Assembly: GCF_025698545.1 (NCBI RefSeq)
Contig: NC_068565.1
Span: 5,270,001 to 5,334,000, forward strand
Reading direction: 5' to 3'
Source: Gossypium raimondii
Lineage: Eukaryota > Streptophyta > Magnoliopsida > Malvales > Malvaceae
Length of the DNA stretch: 64,000 bases
Part shown: piece by piece, positions 34,985-48,185 of the stretch
How positions within the stretch are numbered: position 1 is the stretch's first letter
Layout of the letters: the number at the start of each line of letters is the position of its first letter
Notes under the pieces: generated by a model
Told to the model about the DNA's origin: nothing
The model's input: only the letters and a program-made list of their open reading frames with translations
Databases searched by the model: none
Program-made: the position numbers and the translations under genes

Positions 34985-37900
34985 CTAAAAGCTGTAATGC
35001 CTCACCGAGTGTTCCAGCATTTCCCGACTCGGGCACACCATTTCCTTCACCCGGCTACCGTTTTTGTATATCTTGAATGTTGGTACAATCCTCACATTCT
35101 CGGTGTTCGCAATCACTGGACTCTCATTGATGTCCACCTTTATTCCAAAGAAGCAACAAAAAAGTAGAGAAGAAATCGTTATTCTCGCTGCACTGCAATA
35201 AACCATGGATGGAGAAAGAAAAATGGGACACTTACCTTAAGAAAATTTATGGAGGGATAACGACCACATAGAGCATCCACAAATGGAGATATCTGTTTGC
35301 ATTGCAGGTTGGAAGCCATCTTGAAATGGACTACAGAGATGCCTGTGGATCAAAATTAACTCTCAAGAGGATTGCAAGATGGAAAAAACCAGAGAGAGAG
35401 CGATTGAAGTAATGAAGATAGTTTAAAATGCAAGGTCAACATTACCTGGCAGAGATATTGCAGCTCTGAACTGCTCAAGACTGCATACTTCTTCTACTTC
35501 GCCACCGAACTTCATATTATAAACCTCTTCACCGCGAGATTTCTTCAATGCAACTTGTGCATGAAAAAGCGATTCAGCAACTTCATTGTCATTAGGAAGT
35601 TCCCTTCTCAAAACTTCATAATCTCGGACAGCTTCAGCCCATCGCTCTAGCTGTACTTCACAATGACTGATGATCAGTATGAAGCAAACAAATTCGGGTA
35701 CACCCATACACAAAGATGTTGATCATTATGATGAAGGAAAGCTTTAAAGAATTGTTTACCTTGCTATTACATGCTGCCCTTCTAAGAAGGGCTTTTATGT
35801 AGTTTGGTTGGATACTTAAAGCTTGGTCACAATCTTCAATAGAACGCTCCCACCGCCCAAGCTTAAACCAACATGCTGCTCTGTTACAATAAAGGATAGA
35901 ATTCGAAGGATCAAGCCTGAGGCCGTCCCCATATGCTGAGCATGCCTCAGTGAACCTTTCAGATTTGAAGAGATCATTCCCACGTGCTCGTGCTCTTGCA
36001 ACCAACCTCACATTGTTAAGCAGTACAGCAACTTCAACATTTCGGGGATCAACCTGCCCAGCCTTCTCAGCAGCTGTAACTGCATTCTCAAACCTGCAAG
36101 ACATCCATCGTCAATTCTACAATGGTCCCAAAAACCTTGCCATCTTTTATATCTGATGAAAGTTGGCATTTTTTAAACTGACCTTCCAAGTGCCATCTCC
36201 ATTTGTGCTTGAACAAAAAAGATATAACCTTCAGCAAGCATGCCAAAGTATTTAGTTTGCAAGGAGTTACTGCATGATTCTAATTTAGGAACAACTGAAA
36301 GGCTTGATTCAGCATCATCAAGTTGATGTAGTTTCAAAAGGGCTTCCACTCTACACATAAAAAGCTGTAAATTCAATGTGAACCAGTTCAGCCATTTTCA
36401 ATGTCTGTTAACTGCACAAAATTCTTAGAAATTTATGGATGGAAAGTTTTAGACAAGTTCTTTACCTGAGGAGAAAAGTCAGCACCGGCGGCAATACCAG
36501 CATCAGCTTCCCTTAATGCACTTCTCCAGTCCCTAATTCTCCGGGCATCTGTGCACTTGTTAAGATGCCTTTCCACTGCCTGCAACTTCTGCGACTCCAT
36601 TTGATCTTGTGGTTGCCCGGGAAACAATATGTGCTTCCTAGCATTCTCAACATGCCCTACCCTGAAATAGAATTGTGTTAAAATTGTAGCAACATAAATA
36701 TTATATGCACATTTGACTAATGTTGCGAAATGAGAAGTGATATCAAAATGCCCACGATCATTAAAAAAAAAAAAGGCGGGCACAAATCAAAGTAAATACT
36801 GAAACACATAACAGACAAGTTCATCAGCTACTAATACCCTATGGCAATGGATCCTTCTAAATAACATACACGAACTCATCATTCGAAGGAAACTATTGAA
36901 TATGCAATCCTAAAGATTTCAACCGGATGCGTAAGCCAAGCCAAGCTAATCCTATAAATACAAACATTAAAATGAGAACCATATAACTAAAAGGAAATTC
37001 ACAGAACAGACATGACATATAAAGAAATACAGATCAGAATTCTGCCTAGACATACAAAATAAAAGCACAAATGGATCTAACAATCTACAACTATGCAGAT
37101 GAAAGCATTAGCATTAGTCACATCCATTCACCAGATCAAAAACTTGAGCAACAATCATCAAGACAGAAACCTTGTAATCAATGTAGAACAAGAACCACAG
37201 TTGTTACCAGCAAGACAAAACATCTAGAAAACCATCACTAACTCAAAATTATCCCCAGAAAAAAATTCCCACCGACACTCTTTGCTTCACCAATGTAGGT
37301 GAAAACATAACACCAAATATATGAATTTTTATGTATTGTAGCTGTTTTCACCTTAACAATAATGAAGCCAATCTCTGATGAGCCCTCCCATAATTAGGAT
37401 CCAATCTAACCGCTTCTTCACATTCCTTGACTGCCTCACCTACTCTCCCTAAAGCCGTCAATGCAGCCGCTCGGTTACTCCGGTAAGCTGCGTTCGCCGG
37501 TGACAAAGCTATAGCCTTATCATACAAACTCAAAGCCTCTACAAAATGTCCCTTTTTGTACATCTCATTCCCAACTTTCTTGAGTTCCTCAGGTTCCAAG
37601 TTCCCCATTGCCTTCCTCATTACATCACTTGCATTCCCCCGGTTTCCCAGGGTGTGACTGGGTTCAAAGGCGGTGCCTCTGGAAGGCGTAACGGGTCCAG
37701 TTCCCACTCCCCCGGCCCGCATTATGCTGCCGTGGCCATAATTACCCGACCCAGAGCCTAAAACGTCGGTTCTGGAGCTTCGGTTCACTGCCATGCCGGT
37801 TTTTATGATTCTCCCAGAAGGGCATATGTTTCCGGTCGGGAGAACATTGACTGCCGGCGAGTTGGCAGTGCTTTGACCCGAATAGATCAACGGGTGGGTC

Positions 37901-38283
37901 GTGGCAGTGTTGGGTTTGGATCTGGTCTGAGCCGGTTTCATATTCCCCGTCGAAGCTGTTGGGCTCGTTTCGCTTGAACCGGATAGTTCACCAGAGTGGT
38001 TATTCCGACCCGATTCAGATCTCCTAGCGGTCGCGCTAGACGAGTTCCGACCCGAAACGGATCTGGACGAACTGGAGCTCGAACTCGTCGTAGTCGTAGT
38101 AGTAGTGGTCGTAGTCATCGTCAGACCCTGTTGCCCTGTTCGGAGCGGAGACACGGGTGAACCCAGATCGAGTTCACGGAAATCGGGCTTATTATCATCG
38201 TAACTCAACGAGTCACGAAGTTGATCGGCGAGTTTATCATAATCCCGACCCAACTCCGTTTCCGGCTTTCCAAGATGCGACAT
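34985..38283 (-). CDS. TPR repeat-containing thioredoxin TTL1-like
   Basis: Seven exons on the minus strand join in frame to 702 aa (Arabidopsis TTL1 is about 700): 38283-37352, 36661-36466, 36364-36183, 36093-35760, 35650-35446, 35342-35236, 35137-34985. ATG 38283 ([20 protein letters not shown]) is preferred over an in-frame ATG at 38340, which adds 19 unusual residues. The order is: a disordered Ser/Thr/Gly-rich N-terminus of about 230 aa, including a run of Thr then Ser near 70-90; TPR units from about 232 ([36 protein letters not shown]), more at 450-580; and a C-terminal thioredoxin-like domain ([30 protein letters not shown]). The CxxC active site is absent, with one Cys in LQCKQ, as in TTL proteins. 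TTLs are scaffolds linked to brassinosteroid, osmotic stress and cellulose responses; this role is from family knowledge. It appears intact. Confidence 0.96.
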
Positions 38284-39420
38284 TTTGCCTTCCTCTTTCT
38301 TTCCCCTCTCACTAAAAAAAAAAATTTGGGTTGGCTCCAATTTCCGTCCCCTCCCCCTTTCCCTTCCCCTTCCTCCCCTCTCTCTATTTCCTTCGAGTCT
38401 TTTATTGATAATGTGAGTGAAAAAAGAAAAGAAAGAACTTGAAGTGAATGTAGCAAGAAAGGATAGAGCTTGGAGAAGAATAGGGAACCAAAAAAAAAAT
38501 AAAGACTTGGAAGAAGAGATCTAAGAGAGAGAGAGAAAATGAAAGGAAAGGAAAGAAAGAGATGGGGATCTCGTGATATAAAACTAAGAAGCAAAGAATG
38601 AATGTGAAAAAAAAAAAAAATTGGAGAGCGAGAAAGGGTTTTACAGAGAGATAAGAAACAGAAGAGAAAGAAGAACTTGGAAGAGAAAGAGCTTTTTATT
38701 TATTCACTTACTTGCTTCTTCTTCTTCTTTTTTCTTGTTTATTAATTATTTATTAATTATTTTTAATTTTAATTTTCCAAATTTCTTTCACCTGCTTCTT
38801 CACGAGACGGGTTTTTTCATTTCTTGGGTTAATTACAAATCAGAGGGATCAGGCAATGGATCCACAGTAATTATTTCTTAGTATCATATATGTAAAGTAT
38901 TTATTCTTTAGGAAATCTTTTCAACTAAACAAAGGAAACTATGTAACAAACCACAGCCTTCAACTCCATCTTCATCCATTTTCTTTTTCATATCCGTTTT
39001 TCAAGATTTATGATTGATTCTCTTACCATTTCAATATGAATTCGTATATACTAAAACTTATTTAGAAATCAAACTTTAAAAAGTTTTGATATTATATAAT
39101 AAATACTTTCTCATATTACACTAGTGAAAATTTATTTTAACTCTATCGGCCTGATTTGTAATTAACACTTCATCTTTAATTTTGCTTTGTTTGTTGTTTC
39201 TGCTAACTGCTAAGGGGCTATGTCTTATCCCACTCTCATATCAAAGAGAGTAAAACACACTATTTATAAATATACATTTGATAATTAATTTACTTCCCAT
39301 TTTTATTGTGTGATTAAATTAGGAGACATAAAATGAGAAATTAATGCTTTCTTTTTTTCTATCAGATAATGCGAAATTCCTTTTTTCCACAAAAATTATC
39401 ATCACAACAATTTTTATATT
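38284..39420 (-). promoter_or_regulatory. Probable 5' leader and promoter region of the TTL gene
   Basis: On the minus strand 38290-38700 is dominated by CT/TC runs (GA runs on the plus strand), as in plant 5' leaders. No single TATA box can be chosen. The further 700 bases are AT-rich without features. Confidence 0.4.
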
Positions 39421-41760
39421 ATAGCGCGTGAAGGCGAGTGGGAAAGCAAAACTAAAATTGCATGAAAATAATTAAGAAAGGAGAGGTGAGTAAGTGAGCA
39501 GGTCATCATCTTGTTCAGTGTTCTATTTTCTTTTTAACTCTCTTTTTTCAACACTGCCCACAGTCAAAATATACAGCCAACTCTTTTTAACCGCGGTAAA
39601 TTTAGTTCAAAATTTACTGAGCTCGAGTCTTTTTCTTCCAAACAAAGTCCAAACAAAGCCGTCCCGTAACCACGTGGCACATATACTGATGCTTGTGGCC
39701 CCACTTTAGAGCACCAGCAAACATCAATATCAAACCACCAGCATCCAAAATTATTTTTTTTTTACTTATAAAAAAATAGGATAATTAAACTAATTACTAA
39801 ATTTACTGTGACCTTTTCAATTATTTTAGCAAAAATTATGCTTACCATAATCTCCAGTTTAGTGAAAATTTCATATCACAACTAAAATAAATAAATCTAA
39901 TATTAAATTTTTAGATATTTTTAGTCAGATATTTTTAATTTTATAAAATTTAAATCCATAAATTTTCTTTAAAATCCGAATATTTTATTATTTAATTAAA
40001 GTGGATAATAAATTGAAACATTCAAATAATGAATCTAAATTCGTTATCAGCTCAGTATATTTAGATGATTTTTAAACTGTATATGTGAGAAAAAAAAGGC
40101 AATTTTTTTATTTTATTTTTCTTTTTATGGTATTTATGTAGTGACTTAAATTCATGACTGCTAATTTTCACCCCCTAGATTATTGTACTTCCTACCAGAT
40201 TTTTTACTTGCTTACGCAATCCATAAAGGCCAACACTTAATTACCCAAATTACCCTCATGTGCCCATTAATTACAGAATTACTTGAAGCCATGCAAAACC
40301 CCCACCTGTTCACTCCCTTCGATTGTCTCGAGAAAGTGAGTGAGAGATAATGTCAACTTCAATCGCATAAAAGAAAAAGGACCCCCACAAAAGCCGAAAA
40401 AGGCCAGCAGTGGCTTATTGTGAAATTGTGGGTTTTATCAGGGTTAAATATGGAAGTTGACGAACCCGGTCCACTGTGACAGAAGTAGCTGGCCATGTGT
40501 AGCAGAGAGTGGCGTGCCAGCTGGCCCATTGAGGGGAAAGATCTTAAGAGAGAGGGCAAAAGAGTGGCGTCCAGCTAAGCAGATAACGGAGTCTGGTAAC
40601 GGCGTTAGAATGATCTCGAGGATATTCAATGTAGTTTGTTGAGGGGTTAGGGGTAGGATGTTAACGGAGGCTAAAATGGGGGAAGGGAAGCCGTATTTTT
40701 ATGGAATGATGAGGTGGCTATCTAATTCATGCCAGGTAGCTCATTTGCCCTTTCTTTCTTTGGTTTTATTCAATGCACAAATGGTCTACAATAAGCCATT
40801 AAGCTCTACAATGATGAATTGTTTTTCAATGCAAACATGTTATTTGTGCACAAATGTCTCTTTTAATCTCAACAAAGCACATGTTATGCTAAGGTTTGGC
40901 TTAGTGAGCAAACAGATTGTACTGATAAATCTAGGAAATGTGACATTTACCATATGTATAAAATTTCTTGGATTGGACAATATTATTTGTGCCTAGGGCC
41001 AATTTGATCTAATTTAAAGATAGTTTGTGCTATATTTACGAGCAAAAACTTCTTCTACACCATGAGTTGGTGAAAAAATATTATAGAGCGAATTGTCACT
41101 AAATATTAAAGAAGTTTAACCAAACATCTCTACAAGAGCTTTTGTCTTCTGCCTAGTGTCATAAGGATGAGCAGGGATATTGATGCTTGATGTTAAAGTT
41201 GAACATGTTGCAAGATTAGCTTGAGTAGACTTGTGAGTGTGTTTGATGATGATGCTCTTTTCAAAGGTCATTGCAACTTTGAATTTTAACTTTTAGATAT
41301 AAGAAGGTAGAGATTGTCTCATCAAGCGAGCTAAAAATTTGTACAGAAAAATTCGAGCTCAAAGTTGACTTGAAAGTTCAGGGTCAAATTTTATTTATGA
41401 ACTTCGAAAAAAAGTTGCAATCATTGGACTTTTAATGTACAAAGAAAATCCATTAGATTCATATATTTGATAGAACTTTGATCTAAGGGTCATCCAGACT
41501 TTTCTTTAGGCCAAATGTTTACTTGAAATTTTGATTTGATCTTAATCTTGAATTTGATTTATTTTTAATTAGTGATGATATATCTTTATTATTTATCTCT
41601 TAATTAATATAAATTAACTAGAGAAAATGAACTATGACACAGATATTGTGTCATCATTTTACCCATGGTAATTCTGCCTTTGACACATAGTAATTTTGAA
41701 TTGGCATGTGTTGCTTTGTAACTTGTCCAAAAATTTCGTTCTCTTTATCAATGTTTATAT
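39421..41760. other. Gene-free spacer with a modestly G/C-richer island
   Basis: At 40360-40720 the composition is more balanced and contains repeated GTGGCGT and CAGCTGGC motifs (AGTGGCGTGCCAGCTGGCCC, AGTGGCGTCCAGC), but no open frame has protein-like composition. Elsewhere nothing is recognised. Confidence 0.4.
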
Positions 41761-41769
41761 TTTTCTGTC

Positions 41770-42200
41770 AATTTGTCCCTTGTTCTTTTTTTTATAAGTT
41801 AGTTTTGACCATTAATCTTTTAAAAAGAGTCAATTTACTTTTCTTTAACAAAAATGTTGATTAAAACATTAATTTTTAATAAGGTTGGCGTGGCAACCCG
41901 TGTAATAGCCTAAGTGCACTTCATGTTAACATGACGCCATTTGTTTAATATGTCACGCCAACTAATAGTCTAAATTTTATATAAAAAAAAACCTCAAAAA
42001 AATCAAAATTCAACAAAATAATAAAAAAAGTTCATAATTAAAAACAACAACAAGAAGAAGTATATGTGGATTTTCATGTGGGTTGCAATGTTTAAAAATT
42101 TCACATTCTAGTCAGTATTTTCATTAAAAAATTAATTTGACTATTTTTAAAAGATTAATAGTTAAATTTGACTCTTTTAAAATGTTAAAATTAACCCAAT
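41770..42200. mobile_element. Foldback MITE-like element
   Basis: The left segment TTTTGACCATTAATCTTTTAAAAAGAGTCAA (41803 onward, first 20 bases shown by TTTTGACCATTAATCTTTTA) is mirrored by ATTTTTAAAAGATTAATAGT (42141-42160). The next left-hand bases GTTGGCGTGGC have a loose partner in GTCACGCCAAC near 41953. About 430 bp, noncoding, with no clear target duplication. Confidence 0.5.
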
Positions 42201-43022
42201 TTTATTTTTAAAATAAATATCGAATTAACAAAATATGTAAGCGTTAGAAATTTGTGAAGACTAATTTCATAACTGAAGTAGATAATACTTTCTTCATTTG
42301 CAATCTAATAATCTTTGTACCAATAATATATATGATAAAGAGTCTACGTCCAAAACTTATACATAGATGTAGAGTGGACAAAGAGTACTCGTAATAGTTC
42401 GTACACGTGACTATTTCTATATTAAGATAGGAAACTACGTTTTATGTACCATGTTTATACATGAAATAAGTGTATACATTCTTTTTAGTTATTTCACTAT
42501 TTTATTCGTTTAACTATATCCAACACCTACAATAATTTAATGATTTTATTTTATTTTATTGCTAAATTAGTGTAAAATCGAAAAGAAAACTTAAAACATA
42601 AAAATCAATTTTACTTATAATAAATGTTGTTATAGCCGATGATTATTATAGATAGAATTGATTGTATGTACATTTTAGTATCATACCGACTTATTTCAGT
42701 CAAGTTTGAATAAAGCTTTTATTTATTTGGATTTAATTAAATAATATTAAAAAAATTTAAAAAATTAATTATAAAACATATAAATGTTAAAATTTAATTT
42801 ATTTTTAAGGAAAACGAAATATTGTAATTTTTTAAAGAAAATCCAACCTTGAATAATTCCAATATACCATAAAATAACTCAAGGCATGCATGAATTACGT
42901 CAAGCTTGGGATAGGCAAATTGTCGTGCAAAAAATAATTTGACACATGGATAACACGTGGCAGATGTTTTATATATAGGCCATCATTTTCTTTTTGGTTT
43001 TTTGTTTTTGGAATTTTTTTTG
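42201..43022. other. Gene-free AT-rich spacer
   Basis: Nothing coding or structured is supported here. Confidence 0.35.
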
Positions 43023-43394
43023 TTAAAATTTTCCATAAGTCCTTATACTTTTCATAAATTTAGAATTTAATCTCTTTACTTTTATTTTAAGCAATTTAGT
43101 CTCTCTACTTTTTAGATTTTTAAAAGTTGGATTCAATTGTTAATACTGTTAAAATTATTTTGTTAAATCTAGGTTTATTACAACGTTAGATTTTTAGTTA
43201 CATAACAATAAATGAGTTTTTTTATTATTTCAAAATATCAAATTAACAAATTTAACAGAAAAAAAACTACCAGTATTAACAATTGGACCTAAATTTTGAA
43301 ATCTAAAATGTAAAAAATTTAAATTCTTAAAAAATAAAAATATAGACTAAAATTTAAAGTTATAAAAAGTACAGGGACTTACGACAAATTTTAA
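43023..43394. mobile_element. Foldback MITE (family C), best-preserved copy
   Basis: It runs from TTAAAATTTTCCATAAGTCC to GGACTTACGACAAATTTTAA, inverted copies of each other. Arms of about 150 bp follow (left TTTAGTCTCTCTACTTTTTA and CAATTGTTAATACTG; right CAGTATTAACAATTGGACCT). About 370 bp with no transposase. Flanks show no obvious duplication. Confidence 0.7.
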
Positions 43395-43633
43395 GCTTCT
43401 TTTCTTTCTTCCCAAGTTCATTAATTGTAAGCTGTAACGACTAGAGCCGCTTATTTCACTTTTTTCCCCCTCCTTATTTTCTTACCTTTTGCTTGACTTT
43501 CTTACATTACATGCCACGAGTTGTGTCGGTTGAATATATTACCCTTTTATTATTTTCTTACAATCCACCATTGTTTTTGTAAATAAATAATAATTTGTTT
43601 TTCATTTAAGTGTTAGGTTTGACTGTTAATCGA

Positions 43634-43768
43634 GTATTAGCTCGATTAATTTTGATATTATTACCGGTACAGGAAAATATGAGTTTGAGTTGGTTGAAAC
43701 GTATTATCTTTCTATTTAAGAATTGAGAAGGAACTATAAGTAGTTAAGGTAATAAATCAATATAATAC
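43634..43768 (+). repeat. SINE-like repeat, fourth copy
   Basis: CTCGATTAATTTTGATATTATT, GGTACAGGAAAATATGAGTT and GAAACGTATTATCTTTCTAT occur in the order seen in the 10410 and 14645 copies. The A and B boxes are decayed. Confidence 0.45.
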
Positions 43769-44504
43769 CAAAAATAAATAAAAATTAAAGATTGTATTTT
43801 TACATATTTCAAATATTTTATTCTTTTGGTCCTGCTTTGGTGAATACATGGTTGACTTATTTGATTTTGACCTTTCACGTAATTAAAGATTGTGTTTTAT
43901 ATATTACTTTTAAGGACGTGGAAAATATTTTATTTATTGTACAATGATCCCCATATAATATAATATTATCATCAAGCGGTGAAAATTCAAGTCCTCCATC
44001 TTTTGAGTTTGATTTTAGCAAGTATGATATATTTAAATTCAAGTGCTACAATAGGGATTAAATTGCAAAATAATAATAATATTTAACCCTTAAAAGTCTT
44101 TCTAATAATATATTAAACTATTCATTAATGCAAAACTTGGACTTTCTAGGGAAGCATGTGATAATAATAATTAACTTTAAAGCATTTAACCTCCAACGGC
44201 AAATCAGGTTTTAATTTAATTACAAAGCTTAAATCATAGAATAATAATTCAATATTTTAAATCATATAATAAGAATTTTTGGCATGTATTAAACAATCTT
44301 GAATGATATGCTATTTTCAAACATATTTAAATATTATTTAATAAATAATATCATATGATATTAAATCCTTTATATATATGAGTTAAGTTAGCTTACGTGG
44401 CTTAGTTCTATGGTTGCCACGTGTAATGTTTTATTAATAGGCATTCACATTTTTTTTAAAAATACAATATACGAGCTCAGAAAAAATAGACCCTCAAAGG
44501 AAGA

Positions 44505-44735
44505 TCTTCAAATTGTCTTAACCCTGACTTTTTATCACAACTCATCTTGACAATACTATCCGCCATTGTGTTTTTCTCTCAAGGAATATGTTGGATCTTC
44601 CATTGTTTTACCTTTGTCAAGATCTGATGGATTCTTCTAAGAAGAGTTGAGTTCGAGATTCTAAAAGCATCTTCCTGAATAGCATTAGCAGCCTTGAGAC
44701 TATCTGTTTGAGTTAAAATCCTTTCAAATATTCTG
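44505..44735 (-). pseudogene. LINE RNase H domain fragment
   Basis: Minus-strand translation gives RILTQTDSLKAANAIQ, then STLLRRIHQILTKVKQWKIQHIP, and after a stop REKNTMADSIVKM in a shifted frame. These are the central and C-terminal parts of the RVT_3 RNase H domain of plant LINEs (TDS...A, HIPRE...AD). The fragment is broken by a stop and frame change. Confidence 0.6.
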
Positions 44736-45419
44736 TCTAAAATAAGTTTTAAACACAATTCGCCATGTAATTTTATTCGTAAACATTGGCTAAAATCATT
44801 GCAAAATAAAATTAAATATTCTTTATTTGCAATTTACAATTTTTATGGCATCAAATACAACTTCCATAAACATTTGCTCAATACCATCCAAACTTTTTGA
44901 CCTTTTTACCATCCATTTTTTTATATATTTTTAGTTCATATTTATGCTCTCATAAACTAAAATTAGAAATAATTTCCAACATTCAATGTTTATTATTTGG
45001 GGACATTCCATAAATATTATTAAATTTCTTGATTGGAAAAAAGCAAAATTAAAATTTTTAATGGTCAAGAAATAATTAAGGAACTAGATGACAATGAAGA
45101 AAAGTAAAATTAAAGGAAAAATATTTATTCCACCACTTTTTTCACTATATTTAATTCAGATAGGTACGCAGTATGATCTCTTTTTTCATTTTATTTTAGT
45201 GTGGTATAATTACATTATTAGTCCTTTAAATTATGTTTATATTAGATTTTATTCTCAATTTATTACTCTTTTTATTCTATTTGCTCCTTGCGGACTTTTC
45301 TTTTTATATTATAAAATACATAAAAAAAAAAACTAGTGAATGGCATCTGCCATCTATCCGATCAATATTCGCTTTGAGAATATTTTTTATTGAGTTTCAG
45401 GGTTATGCAAATTCCTATA

Positions 45420-45820
45420 ACTCATTGCAATTGAAACCGGCAGTTTTGGCTAAAGAATCAACAACAATATTATGGTATTGAGGAATATGACGAAACCGTA
45501 TTTTCCAATTGCGACACATGAGTTGGCCTACCAAACACAACTCTGACATATTACTGTCTGCAGCTCTTCTAGATAACAACATTTCTACTACTAAAGCATT
45601 ATCACTTTCTACCTCTAACTGTCTGAAACCCAATTCCCATGCCAACTTGAGTCCTTCTAGAATAGCTCTTACCTCAATTTTAAAGATTGACTCCTTTTCG
45701 GTCCAAAGCTATATAACTAATTGACACAACAATCTCTAAAAACTCCTCCCATCGAATCGGTGTTACTATAGATCGAAACTCCACCATCGATATTAAGCTT
45801 GACTCATCCTCTCTCCAGTG
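45420..45820 (-). pseudogene. LINE RNase H domain, nearly complete but frameshifted
   Basis: Read on the minus strand, VKLNIDGGVSIYS ... GGVFRDC (about 45785-45715) is the first half of an RVT_3 RNase H domain. MAWELGFRQLEVESDNALVV, CRNWKIRFRHIPQYHN and VVDSLAKTAGF (45645-45418) are the second half in another frame. The reverse transcriptase is absent. It is a decayed LINE 3' piece, about 0.7 kb from a second one at 44505-44735 in the same orientation. Confidence 0.7.
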
Positions 45821-46469
45821 GCAACCAATGTGTACCAAACACGTTCTGTATATAAAACAGGTCACAAGATTTAGAGTTCATCGGTATTGTTATGACAATT
45901 ATTAAATATGAAATTGTTTCGACTTTTCCATAACAACCAACATATAATTACAAACCCATTATTAATTTATATGTATGCAATAATTTAGAGATTTTTAATA
46001 AATTTATGAACCATTTTAAGTTTAATAAGTAATTCTCATGAATAAGATAATTTGTTCAAATCTCTATGTTATTTTGAATGTAATAATTAATTATATTAAC
46101 TGAAGTGTCTAAATTTAATCATTTGTTCGTAGTTAAAACTTCATTATAAAATAATTAAATGCATCGGGATAAAAATATTAATTATGTTTTATAACGGTTA
46201 ATTATGATAATAGCAAGATCCCAACACTAAATAAATTAGAAAGGTTTTTTTCCCCATAGGGATTGATACTATAAATGCTATGAAACCATGTTCGGTGGAT
46301 CACCTAGTGGGTGTGTGTGTGTGTGTATATATGTGTAGCTTATTTAAAGGAAATTGATGCTCACCATTAATTTTTCTTTTATTTCCTTGATTGCTTGTGG
46401 TTTACATTTGGTATCATTTTAATTATATATATATTTCCTTTTATATCATATTTTTATATAAATGTGAAA

Positions 46470-46831
46470 GTATTATAAAGGCTCCTGTACTAACAGTCGG
46501 AATACATTTTACTCATTCTATTTAAAAGATAGATAATTAGTCTATGTACGTTAGATCAAAAAACAATTGGGTACTTTTAGTTAAAAATTTCATTTATTTA
46601 TATTATTAAAAACTAACGTAGTTGATGGAATAACCAGATAGTAACATGTGGTGTGCCATGTGCATCTCATGCTGACATATAATGATTCTTTTTTAACAAT
46701 ATAAATAGATAGAATTTTTAACAGAAGGATCGGTTTGCTCTTTGATCTAATGTACAAGTATTATTTTTCCCTTTTTCGAATAAATAGGATGAAATATAAT
46801 CTGACTCTTAATATAGAGACCTCTACAATAC
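46470..46831. mobile_element. Foldback MITE, family D, copy 1
   Basis: The ends are TATTATAAAGGCTCCTGTAC and GAGACCTCTACAATA, imperfect inverted repeats with arms of about 110 bp (left ACGTTAGATCAAAAAACAAT, right TTGCTCTTTGATCTAATGTA). A second copy in the same orientation lies at 49663-49984. Noncoding. Confidence 0.65.
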
Positions 46832-48079
46832 TTTTACTTATATATAAATGTGTGGTTCAGGCTATTTCCGTGGTGACCTATGTCAATATTATTTCTTTGT
46901 TTCACTTTTTTAAAAATTCAACAAATTTAAACCTTGAGGTTTAAATGTGTAAAAATATTTTACACCCAACATTAAATTTATTAAAATATCTCTATTTAAT
47001 ACACAAATACATTTTAAATATAATTCTATTTTGCCATTCAGCTTGTATTCATTAATTAGTATTATCAATTTAAAGTACACGAAGGGTGATGATTATTTAT
47101 ACAACAAATAGACCAAGAAACCACAATATGTTGGATCAAACCATCTCTCACTTCAAAATTTTGACAAACATCTAGAATGAATATTGAAGATGCTTGGTAA
47201 ATAATTTAATTATGAAAGATTACAAGTCATGCTATATTTTTTATAGTTTGAAATGTATACAATTCACATATGATTTTATTCGTTTTTTGTACCAAATAGT
47301 TAACATTAAAGGCTTAATTTGAAATTTGTGAATATATTGTTATCTTCGTTGATATCTTGTCATTATTTCATTTTTTTCACTTATAACTGCCAACATACCA
47401 TAATTTTATATCATATAACTACATAAGATGCATGTTAATTATTCATATTATTGTTATCTCCTATGAAAATAAATAAAAAGTTGTCTTTTGCATGAAAATA
47501 GATGCACAAAAATAAGTGAGAAAAAGAGATTGTAATTCAGCAAAATTGGAGTTTTCCTCTATAGAGTAAAGAATAAAAAAAAACTTAAAAATACAACTTC
47601 TAGTTCTAGGGAAGGTTCATAGTTTCACCCCTAGGGCATTGCACATATAATATAATACAACATCCTCTTGTTTTCCTCAACCAATTATTTATAATACTAT
47701 TAATTATAAAGGGACATTGTTTAATATTGGCAAGCAAAGCATCTCTTCCAACATTTATAATCTTATAATATTATATTATGTATATAGAAAGTCATACAAA
47801 TTGCAAAACCCAAATTTAAACCATCCTATACCTTCCCTCTTTTTCATAGATGCTTTGCAATTTAAAACTTAGATAATGTTTGAAAATCAAAAACTATTAT
47901 GGAAATGCGTGCTCTTATACTTTAATGACTTTCATTAAGATTAAACCTTAGAAAAAATGTAAAACTTTTTACAAGATGATACGATTACAGACACAACACA
48001 GGAGTATGGGTTGAAGTCTGATCAATTATAATGACATATAAAATCAAATCATTACAAAACTCAACAGAGGAATAATTGA

Positions 48080-48185
48080 AGAAAATTCACAGATGACGCT
48101 CATACGCAAGACAATTGTGTATGATGAGATTCAAACCTAAGCCTTCGCTTAACCAACAAGCTAAGTTCTTATTGGCATGGGTTTT
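48080..48185 (-). repeat. tRNA-derived SINE-like unit (minus strand)
   Basis: On the minus strand an A-box-like TTAGCTTGTTGGTTAAGCG is followed 14 bases later by a B-box-like GGTTTGAATCTC, a tRNA-like promoter pair. It does not fold as a tRNA. The 3' end is not determined and may extend to about 47930. Confidence 0.45.

Noticed and set aside
34859..35167. 102-codon plus-strand frame
   Set aside because: It overlaps the last exon of the TTL gene on the other strand and has no domain; a shadow frame.
37546..37761. 71-codon plus-strand frame
   Set aside because: It is antisense to TTL exon 1 and domain-free.
45088..45481. Two overlapping 82-codon hydrophobic plus-strand frames
   Set aside because: They are T-rich low-complexity translations with no domain; the second runs into the antisense of a LINE relic.
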